A stretch of DNA of 64,000 bases from Ignelater luminosus (Eukaryota; Arthropoda; Insecta; Coleoptera; Elateridae), in assembly GCA_011009095.1 (NCBI GenBank), contig VTPC01090585.1:1-64000 (forward strand). Reading direction: 5' to 3'. The notes beneath the pieces were generated by a model. The model was not told the DNA's origin. It was given only the letters and a program-made list of their open reading frames with translations, and searched no databases. Below, in pieces: positions 28,001 through 38,520 of this stretch. Each line of letters begins with the position of its first letter. Position 1 is the stretch's first letter. Both the position numbers and the translations under genes were made by a program.

Positions 28001-31000
28001 TATGGCGCAAATGGTATATCCATTATATTCTAAATATTGAGTACAGTAAGGCCATTTACCTTACTTGATAATACAATACAACTGATATATGACACCATTC
28101 GAAAACATTTTTTTCAGAAGGGTGTATTGTTATTTAGATTTCATTCATCGCTTACATTACTTATTCTGTCAAAGTATCTTCCAGAAAATTTTTTGATAAA
28201 TGCTATAAAGATGAAGATGTTGGGTGTGGCATTCTATCTTGTCATCAGTTTTCTTTACTGCCATTGTAATAAAAAACTAAGATATGAAAATTTCATTAAC
28301 GAATATAAAATTTGAGTCGTTGAAATTCGTGATCATTTGTCTAGCTGAATATGTAATTTAGTAGCCATATGTTAATGGGATATAACTTTATGTATTTGTT
28401 CCAACATGAGAAAAGTCTAATATTGATTGAAAAAAAACTTCGGTAGTTCGATAAACGGTAGTTTAACGTCGGCGAGTTCCAACTACTCAACAAATACATG
28501 CAGCGACGCGACGTAGCCACAATTGCCTGCATCGAGCGACAAGAACTTATAATGTATGTGTCGGCGAGTTCCAACTACTCAACAAATACATGCAGCGACG
28601 CGACGTAGCCACAATTGCCTGCATCGAGCGACAAGAACTTATAATGTATGTCTTGCCATCGCATCTTTCAGGCTTATAATTTAGAAGCCACTTTAAAACC
28701 CATAAGTACGTTTATAAACCACTTAACCTCCTCGATAGTGGAAACTACATTAACTACTATATTTATTTTACTTAATGGATTGCTCCGATGAAAGTCTCGT
28801 CAAGGTTTATTTGTGGCTTGTATCGACTAAGCTATTGGAAGATTTCGTAGTACCGTTAGCGTTAAGGTTGAATCACATTAATAAAAAAAAAGCAAAATTC
28901 ATAGTAGAGGTGTTTATTAAATTTAATGAACAAAAATTTGAATTACATAAAAAAGAAACGCAAAATACTAAACCACGAGTCGCGGCGCGCCGTCGTTTTA
29001 TTCAATTCAGAAATGACAGAACATGAATAAACCAGATAAGATCGACAATTGCAAATTGAATCCGTCACGTTATAGTTCCGCTTTTGAATTCACTCATTCT
29101 CTATTCATTCCGTGGTCGAGTAGAGTGAGAGCGTATTGAAAATGTTTGGCGGACTCATTGACGCTCGTAGGCGCCGCTTTGCCGACAGCTAGGCTATACC
29201 TTTTATATACATTAGAGTTAATCAAACTATAACATTTAAGATAATATGATTGCTACAACCTATTAAGAGGCTCTATATCCATTTAGAAAGAAGGTTCAGG
29301 TTTGTTACCAAGATTAGATTAAATCTAAAATAAATGGATCAATACTGCAATGGAATAGAGCTTGTGTAAATGTTCATAAGATCTTAAAAGCTTTGCGACT
29401 ATAAAAAGGTATTTTTCTGAATTACAAAACGACAATTTACTAAAATTTTGTATTTATTTGAGATTTGAGTTACAAACTAAATTTTCCAGGGAAAAATACC
29501 TATGAATCAATACAGATGTGAAATTTTCGTTTTACTTGTATAATTGACTTCTACGCTTTATTCAATATTCAACATCATAAAATTGCGCCGTGATTCCACC
29601 ATTCTTGAACCCCTCGAGTCCATTTACCCATCCTCTCATTCATTAAATAAGATATAAAACCGTAACTGTGCTTTTTAAACACCCAAAATAAATATTCTTG
29701 TTTGTTACAACCTTGCAAGGTAATAATTTTTCAAAGTATAAGTAGGTACTCTTCCGATTTCTTTCAAACTTGGATATCTTAAAATTACTTTCAACTGTAT
29801 CCATGTTTCATAAAAGAATGATATACTACCTTTTGCTTTTTTATCTCTTCTGGTCTGTCTTCATGTTGATATTGCAAGGTTCTAAACCTTCAATCTTTTT
29901 TTTTTAGAATGTATCTGTTACCATGATATGTTTGAAGCAGCTTTCTACTCTTCTCTCTGCTGGATTTTTCAATTCCATTATGTGCTTTGTATATTGCATG
30001 CATGGATGTCCTCGTAGATTCTCTCCTTCTATTATATTATGGTTTTCAAATTTTCTTTGCCCAACTAATTGGTTTCTTTTTTTTTGAATCTACTTCCATT
30101 TTGAATATCTCTAATTTATTTTACCAAACTTATTTTCATCACTGTTCTATAGCATTCTATTTCAAACATATTTTCTTCTTTTCTGAGCAGTACTCTATAC
30201 ATATGTGTGTTTCTATAATTTTCTTTTTAGTTTTTACTAAACTGTTATTTGAAATTAGTAAAGTTTTGTACTTCTACTATTGATTTCTGTTTTGCTGCAG
30301 CCATCCTTCATGATTATACCATCTAGATCAGAGATGGAGATTCACAGGAAAGGTTTACATGGCCCAGATAGAAATTAAAAATGCTTGGATTACTTAGATT
30401 TTTTTTTCTCGTTTGGCCTTCTATCAAAAAAGTTTGGTATGTTTTTTCCTATTCTTAACTCATAGCTACATTGCACACACTTATTTTGTTTTTCTTATTT
30501 AATCTGATATTGTAGTTGTTCATTAATATAATTAATTCCATGTACGTTGATTTTCTTCTATTACTTTCTATGTACAAGGCATGTTCCAAAAAATAAGTTT
30601 CGTGTAAGTGATGTAACTAAAGCAAATCTGTGCAAAAAAGTCTTCCTACTCAATAAGAACACGTCAGTTGTTTGTCACTGTAAAAATCCTTCCAATTGTG
30701 AAATAAGTTAGGTAATCAAAGTTTTTAAATGCAAAGAATGTTTAACCGACAAAGATATTTATCAAAAGTAAACTTGAACATCCCCTTAAACACCTGCCAC
30801 AGGTAGAAATATCTAAATTAAGCTTTATTTGAATCTTTCATGTAGTTTTCAAAATACTAAAAAACAAAACAGTAGAAATTAAATTTGAACATCTGTACCT
30901 CAAAAATGATGTTTTTCTGTTAAATTAAGTGTCAAATTCAAAACTAACAGAATTCAGTGGCATAACATATTTTTTGCAAATATATATGTATGCATGTCCC

Positions 31001-33745
31001 ACACCCTAATCAATACAAAAATTCCATCTTAATATTGCATGTTACTGTCAAAACATTAATGAAATCTTTGGCACTTGCAATTACTTTTGTTCATTTCAGA
31101 GACAGCTCGTGCTGGAACTGAAGTAATGGTAAGAAGATATACTCTATAGTATACGTAAAACAGAAAATTTGTAACAACAGATTTACTACGTCTGAACTAG
31201 CTAGTAGAATTTTCTTAAATCGCCTGTAGTCCTTTTAGAGAAGTGAAGTTTAAATTTACAACTACTTGTAAAAGCAATTGACCATAGCCTGAAACATACA
31301 ATCCAGTTACAAACAAATAATACAAATTTTGAGTTAAAGACAAAAATAAATTTCTTCTATTATTTGGAAGAATATCTAAAAGATACTAGTTTGTAGTTTT
31401 TACAAAAATTCTTTTATTTTTATTTTCTATTACATGCTTAAAAAAGATAGATATAGTTATTTAGAAACAGAATAGACTAATGAGGTTGTTTCGAGAGTTT
31501 TTGAGTTAAACAGAATTTTGGAGATGTCAGAACTTAATTTCCAGCAATTTGCTTTTTCAGTATCTTAAGGATCTTTGTATGGTTATTACAATAAAACGTC
31601 TATTTTTTCAATAGATGTGTTTATCTTCCAACACCCTCTATCTAGAAAGTTGTCTGTTCTACTTTTTATCCAGAAACCTGCTGTATAGATATTTCGGTTC
31701 ATTTTGGGAACATACTATATATTCTCTAAGAACGAAGAAAATGAATGATCAACCACAGACGTTATTTTTTTTAATAGGATTCCCTATTTGATTTTACTAC
31801 TGTTGAATAGCTCACTTTAAGTACTTTTTATTCATTCATTCAGAAAATTATAGGGCGTTCCTTGGATGGAAATACAGAAAAAAGTTCCCATAAACATATG
31901 AATGGAAACACACCATTTCCAAAATACGGAGTGTTATAGTTTTTATAATTCTAAATCCAACATTTCACTGTACAGGGTGCAATACTGACGGGAAAACTTA
32001 GTATGTTTGCTATTGCAATATTTTATAGTTAATTCAAACATCAAGGCTAGGGATATAGACACAGTTTTTTAAGCATCTCATAAATGATCCATTTTTGGAC
32101 ATGCTCCTATAGAAACCTTTTTTCATATTTTTGACCAAGAAACACGCCCTGAAAATGATTGCACTAATTTCTGAAAGAGTCTATACATAACCTAACAGAA
32201 TTTATATTATTCAAATCAAATAAGTGTTCTATTAAAGAAAATATATCTACATTCTATTTTATATAGGTTATACTTATAGCATATTATACATAAAGTATTT
32301 AGTTAATAGGTTAATGCAGGTCATCTTCACAAAAGCAAAATTTAAATACTTAGAAAGTGTTGTCATATCACCATCGATATGTGCACAATATTCTGAACAA
32401 AGTAGGACATAAAAAATATAAAAGACGTTATATCCATGAAACACAGTGAAGTTAGTAGTTAAAGACTTACACAACGCATTTCTCCTTTAGTATCTTTAAT
32501 AAACTCGGTTTCTACCAAGTAAATTAATATATAAACTTTATGAATCCGCCATTAAAATAACTTGGCTCGTAAATCTCAAAAACACCAATAAACTTTCAAA
32601 GAGGCAATTAACCATTCAACAATTAATAACTGCCTTCAGGAATCGCAATTAAAATATAAAACAAAGATTTGTAAAGTTAACATACCTACCCAACTTGATG
32701 AAACTATTATTTTTAATTATGTAACTAACCTCCTTTTTGATTTCTAATAAGATCTAGATTACGTTCATTAGAAATATCGGATCATTAATTTCATCGCAAC
32801 ATTATAAAATATCAAATAAAACAGTTATAATAATTGTTAATATCGTCAAGTCTACAAAAAGATTTCCTAATATTTTATTGACATATTTTTATACAATTTT
32901 ACTTGTTTTTCAATTATAATATCTACGTTACTTCTAAACTATTCTTTTACAGGCGTGAATATTTTTATCATACATCTCAGACAAATAATAGTAAATATAC
33001 ATGACATTTCACATACTTAATATTCTGATATTATCAGTAAATGTACAATGTATAGTTTCTGGCAACACTTTTATCTGATCTGGATCACAGTTTATTCCAT
33101 TGATTGACATAATTCTGATGCATCTTTTATTATCTACACTCCAATCAATAAAAATATGTAGTCATTTTTTGTATAGACTAATCCTTACAAAATTACCATA
33201 AAAATGAGCTTGCTTCTGACAGTACCTCTTAACATATGTAACTACTGCAACATCAAATTGGATTTTATAAAGAATTTTTATTAATTTTGTGAGATTTCAT
33301 CTTACTCTAATAATGCATGGAGATTTAAATTTTAAATAATCTAGAGCAGGCAACCCTCACAGCAATCTAACCTAGAATATTTGACAACTATAACCTTGGA
33401 ATTCAAATTACATCAACATTTATTGATTTACAGAGATTCTATAATGATTTTGTTATTAAATGCATTAAAGATTATTACATATCTAAATCGCTGTAAAGAA
33501 ACATTAATTCCAATTTGCCAATTTAAAATCAATATCGGGTCACTATGTCAATAAATCGCTTAAAGCATACAGGTGGACATTTGTTAGCATATAATTAAAT
33601 TCAGAAACCAATAATACCTTATATCTTTTTTCTCGGGGTTATTGACAGCATTACCATCGTCGGTAGGAGTGGGCACTTTTTCCTCTTGGTCACCCTTCGC
33701 AGAGCCCATCCAAGAGCTGACCTGGCTTGTAAGGCCAGAAAACAT
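16045..33745 (-). CDS. Sap47: Synapse-associated protein SYAP1/Sap47, BSD domain
   Basis: Minus-strand exons: alternative first exons 33745-33618 (A) or 23787-23594 (B), then 23510-23431, 23373-23252, 23193-22916, 17988-17852, 17696-17577 and 16187-16045 (stop 16045-16047). Isoform B is 357 residues (1,074 nt) and isoform A is 335, close to human SYAP1. Visible landmarks are an N-terminal MFxx..GW.GS, a Lys-rich helix ([19 protein letters not shown]), the BSD domain with [20 protein letters not shown] and the diagnostic FWKNYFYRV (B residues 231-239), [10 protein letters not shown], and the acidic tail [15 protein letters not shown] and [13 protein letters not shown]. Sap47 is a synaptic protein in flies, and SYAP1 is linked to Akt phosphorylation in mammals. 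Introns contain transposon remnants. Confidence 0.95.
16188..17576. other. Last SYAP1 intron, no further gene seen
   Basis: The interval lies between the two last SYAP1 coding exons. A 106-codon plus-strand frame (17134-17454) has no recognised domain. In another plus frame the short segment [19 protein letters not shown] (near 17283-17340) looks protein-like but stops on both sides, so it is noted and not called. Confidence 0.5.
17989..18837. other. SYAP1 intron segment with CAGGGTGTTT repeat end
   Basis: Near 18194 the sequence ATACAGGGTGTTTACTTTAA resembles the ends of CAGGGTG-type insect transposons seen elsewhere in the window (31974, 38882, 50716, 60385). I cannot define a partner end. 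The 160-codon minus-strand frame at 18350-18832 has no recognisable domain and is probably chance within repeat DNA. Confidence 0.35.
18838..19705 (+). pseudogene. Tc1/mariner transposase remnant
   Basis: From 18838 a helix-turn-helix-like part reads [20 protein letters not shown] and [17 protein letters not shown], typical of Tc1-like DNA-binding domains. After a frameshift near 19080 a second frame gives [20 protein letters not shown], which carries the second-domain VIFSDE motif with a catalytic Asp. Further decayed pieces resemble the rest of the core, and the end reads [11 protein letters not shown], then [20 protein letters not shown], the usual Tc1 C-terminus (residues of PIENVWG..L..R and the closing P.R..A.I). 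Multiple stops and frameshifts mean it cannot be active. It lies within a SYAP1 intron. Confidence 0.82.
19706..21057. other. SYAP1 intron segment, no gene seen
   Basis: Several 60-80 codon frames in both strands lack recognisable domains. Sequence just right of 19705 may include the end of the Tc1 remnant, but no inverted terminal repeat could be paired. Confidence 0.35.
21058..22325 (+). pseudogene. piggyBac-type transposase remnant
   Basis: An acidic N-terminal patch ([19 protein letters not shown], near 21067) is followed by a degraded core with [19 protein letters not shown] (near 21329-21390). The C-terminal part is best preserved: [20 protein letters not shown] sequence near 21930, then [20 protein letters not shown] and [19 protein letters not shown] (21996-22130), and SITRYHLR. 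It closes with a Cys-rich piece ([19 protein letters not shown]) that corresponds to the C-terminal zinc-binding domain of piggyBac transposases. Numerous stops and frameshifts interrupt it. It sits in the same SYAP1 intron as the Tc1 remnant. Confidence 0.85.
22326..22915. other. SYAP1 intron segment between piggyBac remnant and BSD exon
   Basis: No gene or delimited repeat seen. The piggyBac right terminal inverted repeat may lie here but was not identified. Confidence 0.35.
23594..23787 (-). CDS. Sap47: SYAP1 alternative first coding exon B
   Basis: It encodes [19 protein letters not shown], a basic linker and a Glu/Gln-rich stretch, ending [13 protein letters not shown] with two bases (ag) of a split Ser codon. 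It splices to 23510 in frame. The N-terminus parallels that of exon A ([17 protein letters not shown]) and human SYAP1, so both are true alternative starts. The strand-opposite open frame at 23600-23857 is its shadow. Confidence 0.88.
24331..24351. repeat. (TAA)7 microsatellite
   Basis: Seven perfect TAA units in the 10-kb first intron of SYAP1 isoform A. Confidence 0.95.
25083..27362 (-). mobile_element. Decayed non-LTR retrotransposon, RTE-like endonuclease/reverse transcriptase
   Basis: Read on the minus strand. From about 27360 an N-terminal piece ([20 protein letters not shown]) precedes an endonuclease with [35 protein letters not shown] and GDFNAKIG near 26810. A reverse transcriptase follows: [19 protein letters not shown] and [19 protein letters not shown] (25903-25740), then the FADD catalytic box, [10 protein letters not shown], at 25643-25672. 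The RT tail ends near 25100 and is followed by a (CATCAT)n simple repeat at 25085-25102 (ATGATG on the element strand), which fits a non-LTR 3' tail. Stops and frameshifts show it is dead. It lies in the first intron of SYAP1 isoform A, in the same orientation as the gene. Confidence 0.88.
27363..27372. other. Assembly gap of 10 N
   Basis: Ten undetermined bases sit exactly at the 5' end of the retrotransposon remnant. The true gap size is unknown, so sequence may be missing or collapsed here. Confidence 0.98.
27373..28467. other. SYAP1 intron segment, repeat-like but unassigned
   Basis: Plus-strand frames at 27389-27679 and 28037-28315 and a minus-strand reading around 27650-27760 ([19 protein letters not shown]) look partly protein-like. 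I could not place them in a family. Probably decayed mobile DNA. Confidence 0.3.
28468..28651. repeat. Perfect tandem duplication, 92-bp unit, two copies
   Basis: Unit 28468-28559 is repeated without a visible difference at 28560-28651. The unit is much richer in G+C and CpG than its surroundings. One plus frame through a unit is open ([20 protein letters not shown]...). Identity of the copies implies a very recent event or an assembly or cloning effect. Confidence 0.93.
28775..29026 (+). CDS. Hypothetical 83-residue open frame downstream of the 92-bp duplication
   Basis: ATG 28775 to TGA 29026. The start reads [20 protein letters not shown] and the end is strongly basic ([17 protein letters not shown]). 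Codon use looks protein-like and the 3' part is GC-rich relative to its neighbours, like the tandem duplication upstream and the CpG-rich stretch at 29100-29190 downstream. No domain recognised. It may be a fragment of a transposon protein. It could equally be chance. Confidence 0.25.
   Translation: MDCSDESLVKVYLWLVSTKLLEDFVVPLALRLNHINKKKAKFIVEVFIKFNEQKFELHKKETQNTKPRVAARRRFIQFRNDRT
29880..30315 (-). pseudogene. Possible 3' fragment of a second non-LTR element
   Basis: The minus-strand reading contains [16 protein letters not shown] followed by decayed sequence ending near [13 protein letters not shown]. The F.....YR..LKIS pattern resembles the C-terminal region of RTE-type reverse transcriptases (FEMW.YRR.LKI). 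Several stops. The assignment is tentative. Confidence 0.35.
30316..33617. other. Remaining SYAP1 isoform-A intron, no gene seen
   Basis: AT-rich DNA without a supported gene. A CAGGGTGCAATACTGACG transposon-end-like sequence occurs near 31974, and 31241-31305 is a diverged copy of a repeat also present at about 41,500 (listed separately). Nothing else delimited. Confidence 0.4.
33618..33745 (-). CDS. Sap47: SYAP1 alternative first coding exon A
   Basis: It begins [20 protein letters not shown], ends NNPEKKDI plus two bases of a split codon, and has a GTATTA donor at 33612-33617. The leftover phase (ag) is the same as in exon B, so either exon joins 23510 to give Ser-Ala-Thr. This start lies about 10 kb upstream of exon B and near the Jupiter promoter. 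Confidence 0.85.
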
Positions 33746-35099
33746 TTTTAAAGATTGTAATAAAATAACCCTTTTAAATTAACAAGTAACAGCGCGTTTT
33801 TAATAACTAACACTAACGTTTAAAGAATTTGAGCATTCATGTTGCACTACACTACAAAATAATTCGCTTTTTATCCGGAATTTCGTCAACTACGGCGTAG
33901 AGTACTAAGTGCTAAATGTAAAGACCGTGCGCCAAGGACATCGGCAGTGGAAATAAGTTTCGAGTATCCCTGCGATCTACCGATGCACTGATAACGTCTG
34001 CTATATACAATAATTACTTCTACTTGTAGCTCTTTTATTTCATATTATTCAATTATTTCCGGATTTCGATTATCTTCCGATTTTACTTTGTTCTTCGATA
34101 CATCCGTAATTGAATTTATATTTATTTAGAACTTTTAGATGGATAAGGGGATGAAAAAATAACTAGGTCAAGCGTTTTTGAAGCTAAAAGGGATGACTGC
34201 TAAAAGGGGTTGCCGACTGCGCGAGTTGGTATTGATCCAAAAGCAAGCTTGTCGACTTTAGCTTAGCATTACTTTTCATGAAGAAATTTTGAATCCATTA
34301 AAGCATGCACCGTAATGAATATGTTTATCAAAATGCATTGCTTGTTATTTTTAGACATATATTAAACGCAAAACAATGGCACGTTTTGCTTTCATGACTA
34401 CACAAACTATCCGTTGTTTATTAATAATGAACGTTCTTTAATTTATATGACATATATGTACCTACTATTCTCATGAAAAATTAAAACTCGCTTTAAACAT
34501 GTTTTATCTAATTTTAATACACCTTTGCATGATTTTATAAGGCGACGTACTTATTAAACTAGACCGGTATAAAATAATTATTTTTATTGCTGTACAATAA
34601 TTAATTTCTTTGTGTAAAATATTTATGATCATTGCTTAATCAGTTGCTTATCGTAGTTAAGCACTACGCAAGATACGTTAATAAGAACTTTCTCGTCTTT
34701 GTTATAAATGAATATGTTGCCTTTGCCAATGAATCATCAATTTAATTAGACAGATTTCACTTAATTTCCCTTGAACTAAGTTTGACGTTCAATGATTAAA
34801 GTTACAATATTTTGTAGTTCATATAAAGACAATTGTTCGTTGGCATTTGCATATCAAGTTCTCGTAAATGTGCTATTTATAGCTGCATTATCCTTTTAAA
34901 GTTTATTTAGCATTACTGTACAAGTGTTTGTATCTATAAAGATAACTCAACAGGAAGTTGAGGATTTTAAATTTTGAATTTCCCACTACAATCTTAATAT
35001 TTCGACCAATTAGAAAGCAACAGCGATAAATATCTTGCGGTTATTGGATGAGTGTACAAATTCCATTCTTTTTTGTCCTTCTTGTACAGCAACAGTTTG
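33746..35099. promoter_or_regulatory. Intergenic region between divergent SYAP1-A and Jupiter starts
   Basis: About 1.35 kb separates the ATG of SYAP1 exon A (minus) from the Jupiter 5' leader exon (plus). No repeat element is recognisable in it, in contrast with neighbouring regions, so it plausibly holds the control sequences of both genes. No specific TATA or Inr could be fixed. Confidence 0.4.
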
Positions 35100-35415
35100 C
35101 AAAAATCGTTCGTTTACCCACGTACACCGGTGTAAACCAGAAAAATACAACGACCACGCTCCTCAAGAAACAAGTTCATTTTTAAATAAATATTGAAGAA
35201 TAAAAGGTGAGTAAGTAAAATTCGTCATCACTTATTGTAGTGATAAATTTAATAATAGGTTATCCACTATAAAAACGTTCTCAGTTAAAAATATATTATA
35301 CTAAATCACGTACGTGGTAGTATTATAATATTTTAAGCATGTAGGTGTTTTTAAATTAGGCACATTTTCTCTAATTTAAATTGAAGCATTCGTTGTGCTT
35401 TGTTCTTTATGCAGA

Positions 35416-35805
35416 ATGACTTCGACCAACATCAATGTGGGCATTGAGGGTCGTACCTCCAGTCGAGTTCTAAAACCACCAGGTGGAGCACATACTGATA
35501 TTTTTGGAGTTCGTCAAGATAGAATGGAAGTATCAACTTCTCGTTATTCAAAGATGTCACAAAAATCATCTATAAGTGAGTGTTTTGAATACGACTCTCC
35601 TCCACCTGCAAGTAAGCAAGTGCCAGCTAAAGAAAATAACGAAGATATAAAGCCTGAAGTTCATGAAAATGGTATGAAAAATGGAGACGAATTGAAGAAT
35701 GGCAACATTTTGGAGAATGACGAAGTAAAACCAACTCCAAATCTGCCTCCTGTAAATCAAAGAGTGCGTGTTCCACCAGGTGGTTTTTCATCTGGTCTTT
35801 GGTAA
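35416..35805 (+). CDS. Jupiter: Jupiter / JPT (HN1) family microtubule-associated protein
   Basis: The 129-residue protein begins MTSTNINVGIEGRTSSRVLK and contains RVLKPPGGAHTDIFG (residues 17-31), the family hallmark, then a Ser/Lys and acidic middle, and ends RVRVPPGGFSSGLW, matching the paired PPGG motifs of Jupiter and JPT1/2. Fly Jupiter associates with microtubules. The whole coding sequence is in one exon. A leader exon ends with AAAAG|GTGAGT at 35206 and splices to the acceptor GCAG at 35411-35414, two bases before the ATG. An in-frame ATG seven codons further up lies in the intron and is not used in the spliced form. The presence of a 5' intron argues against a retrocopy. Confidence 0.93.
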   Translation: MTSTNINVGIEGRTSSRVLKPPGGAHTDIFGVRQDRMEVSTSRYSKMSQKSSISECFEYDSPPPASKQVPAKENNEDIKPEVHENGMKNGDELKNGNILENDEVKPTPNLPPVNQRVRVPPGGFSSGLW

Positions 35806-36169
35806 TTTATTTGTATGTGCATTCTATTTTAATGCAGTGCCTTGAAATGGATAGTTATTTTTTTCACAGAAATGTTAAACTATTTGTTTAAATCACGTCT
35901 CATTTTAAGACACTTTAAATGACGAAAAATACTATTTATTATTTTTTATTTTAATTTATTTTTACCCTCGTTTGATTTTAATTGTCGTACTTGCACTTAT
36001 GATCACCAATATGTAGGCTCATTTTTTTTATAATTTAAATGCTAGTGATTGAATACTAACAATAACAATCTAGACTGATCAATTGTGCCCTTATTTTAAT
36101 TATATATTAGCTTTACATAATGTAATTGTATGTCCATTGACTTATGTATTTTGTATTGAAACATAATAC

Positions 36170-36175
36170 AATAAA
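36170..36175 (+). terminator. Polyadenylation signal AATAAA of Jupiter
   Basis: AATAAA about 365 bases after the Jupiter stop, followed by TTTCTTTTTATTTTATTT-like T-rich sequence. It is the most suitable signal in the 3' region. Confidence 0.55.
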
Positions 36176-36199
36176 GTAATTTCATTCCGCAATGTTTCT

Positions 36200-38375
36200 T
36201 TTTATTTTATTTAATTGATGCTGCAAATTTGAACATAGTTATAAGAAACAATGGCTGCATATTTTTTGTTTTATTTTATGCATATGGTAAACAATGAAAG
36301 TCTTGAAGGTCACCCTTGTATCTGCAAGGATATTAAGTGGTTACTTTTTATAGCAAGGACATTGATCTTTACAGATGCCCACTTTATACAGTTGTCAATA
36401 ATTACTGCTAATTTAATATACAGTCTAAATTAAGTATGTACATAAAAGGTGTACATGTAAAATTTTTGCAATAAAAGAAAGATTAAAAATAGACACAACT
36501 GCTGTTAAATAAAATTTTAAGACAAAAAGTATTTTTTTTAATGACATTAAATGTAAATTATTATCTGTGTTAAAACCACATCCACATCCAAAATATGTAT
36601 ACTTCCATTTTTAATCAAAACTTGTTCTCAAGTATGCTAACAAAGTGTAGAAATTACATATAAATGTGTCATCCCTGGAAAAACCAACAGTCTTTGTCTA
36701 GTTATTGATAAAATGAATCTGACAAAAAAAGTGCCACATAAATCAATAAATTATTTAAGAGTTTCCAGCTTTAAAGCTTTTTGTTAGCTGTTTTCTCTTT
36801 ATCACTTTCACTTTTTGTTTGGTGATTTGGCTCAGAGATTATTAATTCTTAATATATTCCCTTAAATACATATTAATGAAATATTTAAGGGAATTCATGC
36901 AAACACTATTTCAATCAATTTTTTTTGTTAGGTATAGTTAACCATCTGAGTTAAGTTATACTTGGGCATTCCACCACCTATAATACAAACATCTTACAAA
37001 TAACAACTGTACATCTTTATAAGCTAAAGTGATTATATTTTTTTAATAGAAAATTACATTGTAATATTCAATCATAGCCTAATGGTTGTAACATGTGGTG
37101 AACAGCATGAACTGATGAGTAAACAATTATAGGTCTTCCAACTTCCTTAAAGCTGAAATGTTTATTTCAGAATCTGGTTTATAAGAGTAGGCAGCTTATG
37201 TTAGTATGTGTAAATAGTTTATGGTATTATTATGAAAACGGTACAATTATTGAATTAAATTTCCATTTATCTTCATTTTAAACAACTTGTAGTAATATTT
37301 ATGACTATTGTTCCTCGTTGCTTTTATTATCATTACATCTGATTCATAGTTTTGACTTGCTTGCATAAGAATTTCTTAATTTTGTTTGAAATGGTTCATT
37401 TTTGAAAAAGCTTTTGAATGCTGACTAATGACAACCTTGACTTTTTTGTAAATATTACTTTTCAGTACATTCTGTAGAATCTCTTATGCTTTTATAATCA
37501 TATGGGTTTGAATTTAATTGGACCCACAGTAAATGTTCCAGAGCCACGCAAAGAGAACACACATTGATATATTAATGTGACCAACTCGATATGTATGCAT
37601 ATATAGAGTTGTTTAAACTAAATCACTATAACTTTGCCAAGGTGTGCTACATTGCGACTAGTGAAGGGCATAATCAAATGACGATTATAGGATTATTCGA
37701 TTATGTGTTTATCTTGAGATATTTAAAAATTATTTGGACAATATATACTACTAATCATTAGTAACTGCTCAAATAAAATCATTCAATTCAATAATATCAA
37801 TTTCAGTTATTTCATTTGCATATTGTAATAATGCAACTTAAATAATAACCCTTGATCAATAAACAAATGAATGACCTCGGTTGGCCATGAAAGAGATGGA
37901 CAAAAGAGCTTTGATTTAAAATGTTAAAAGATGTATTGCTTAGTTTTAATTTTTATTTTAAAGTAAATTTAAATCTGTTATACTTAATTTAGATAATCTT
38001 GTAATTTTCAAACAATTGTTCCTTCATAAATGAAGATTTAAAAAAACCTCTAAATTCAGATTGAAAATATTTGCTTGCCTTTCTATAGGACAGAAGCTTT
38101 CTAGTATAATAAATTTAAGGATAAATGCCAAGAATGCTTCGAAAATGAATTGAAATATTGTATTGAACTAAAAGACAACATTTACTTATTGTTGTAATAA
38201 TTCAAATAACTATTATCTGTGAACCAAACATCCATTAAATAATTAACTCAAACACGAGTAAAGTTCATGTATCATGCTTATTTGGTTTGTATTGTGATCT
38301 TGGGTCTTAGAAATTTCCAACAATTATTATCTCTAACAAACAGAGACAACTTTATTAGTTACTCTCAAATACATT
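36200..38375. other. AT-rich intergenic, no gene seen
   Basis: Short frames only. Apart from AT-rich simple sequence there is nothing I can delimit. The Jupiter 3' UTR may extend into the first part if the AATAAA at 36170 is not the only site used. Confidence 0.4.
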
Positions 38376-38520
38376 CAGTTTTGTATTAGTATTCAATCTA
38401 GCAATTACTCAACAATTAATAATTACAGTTTTGCATTAATCTTTAGGTTAGCAATTACTCTACATTACTCCACAATTAATAACTAAAGTTCTGTATTAAG
38501 TTCTTAATTAATAAGTATTC
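38376..38520. repeat. Diverged tandem repeat, 50-59 bp unit, about 2.5 copies
   Basis: Units beginning CAGTTTTGTATTA (38376), CAGTTTTGCATTA (38426) and AAGTTCTGTATTA (38486) share GCAATTACTC and ACAATTAATAA blocks. The second unit holds a small internal duplication of ATTACTC. Confidence 0.7.

Noticed and set aside
29987..30283. 98-codon plus-strand frame rich in Phe/Leu/Tyr
   Set aside because: Arises from T-rich sequence opposite a possible retroelement reading on the other strand.
35395..35415. Seven extra N-terminal codons (MLCSLCR) before the Jupiter start
   Set aside because: They lie upstream of the splice acceptor at 35411-35414, so they are mostly intronic in the spliced transcript.
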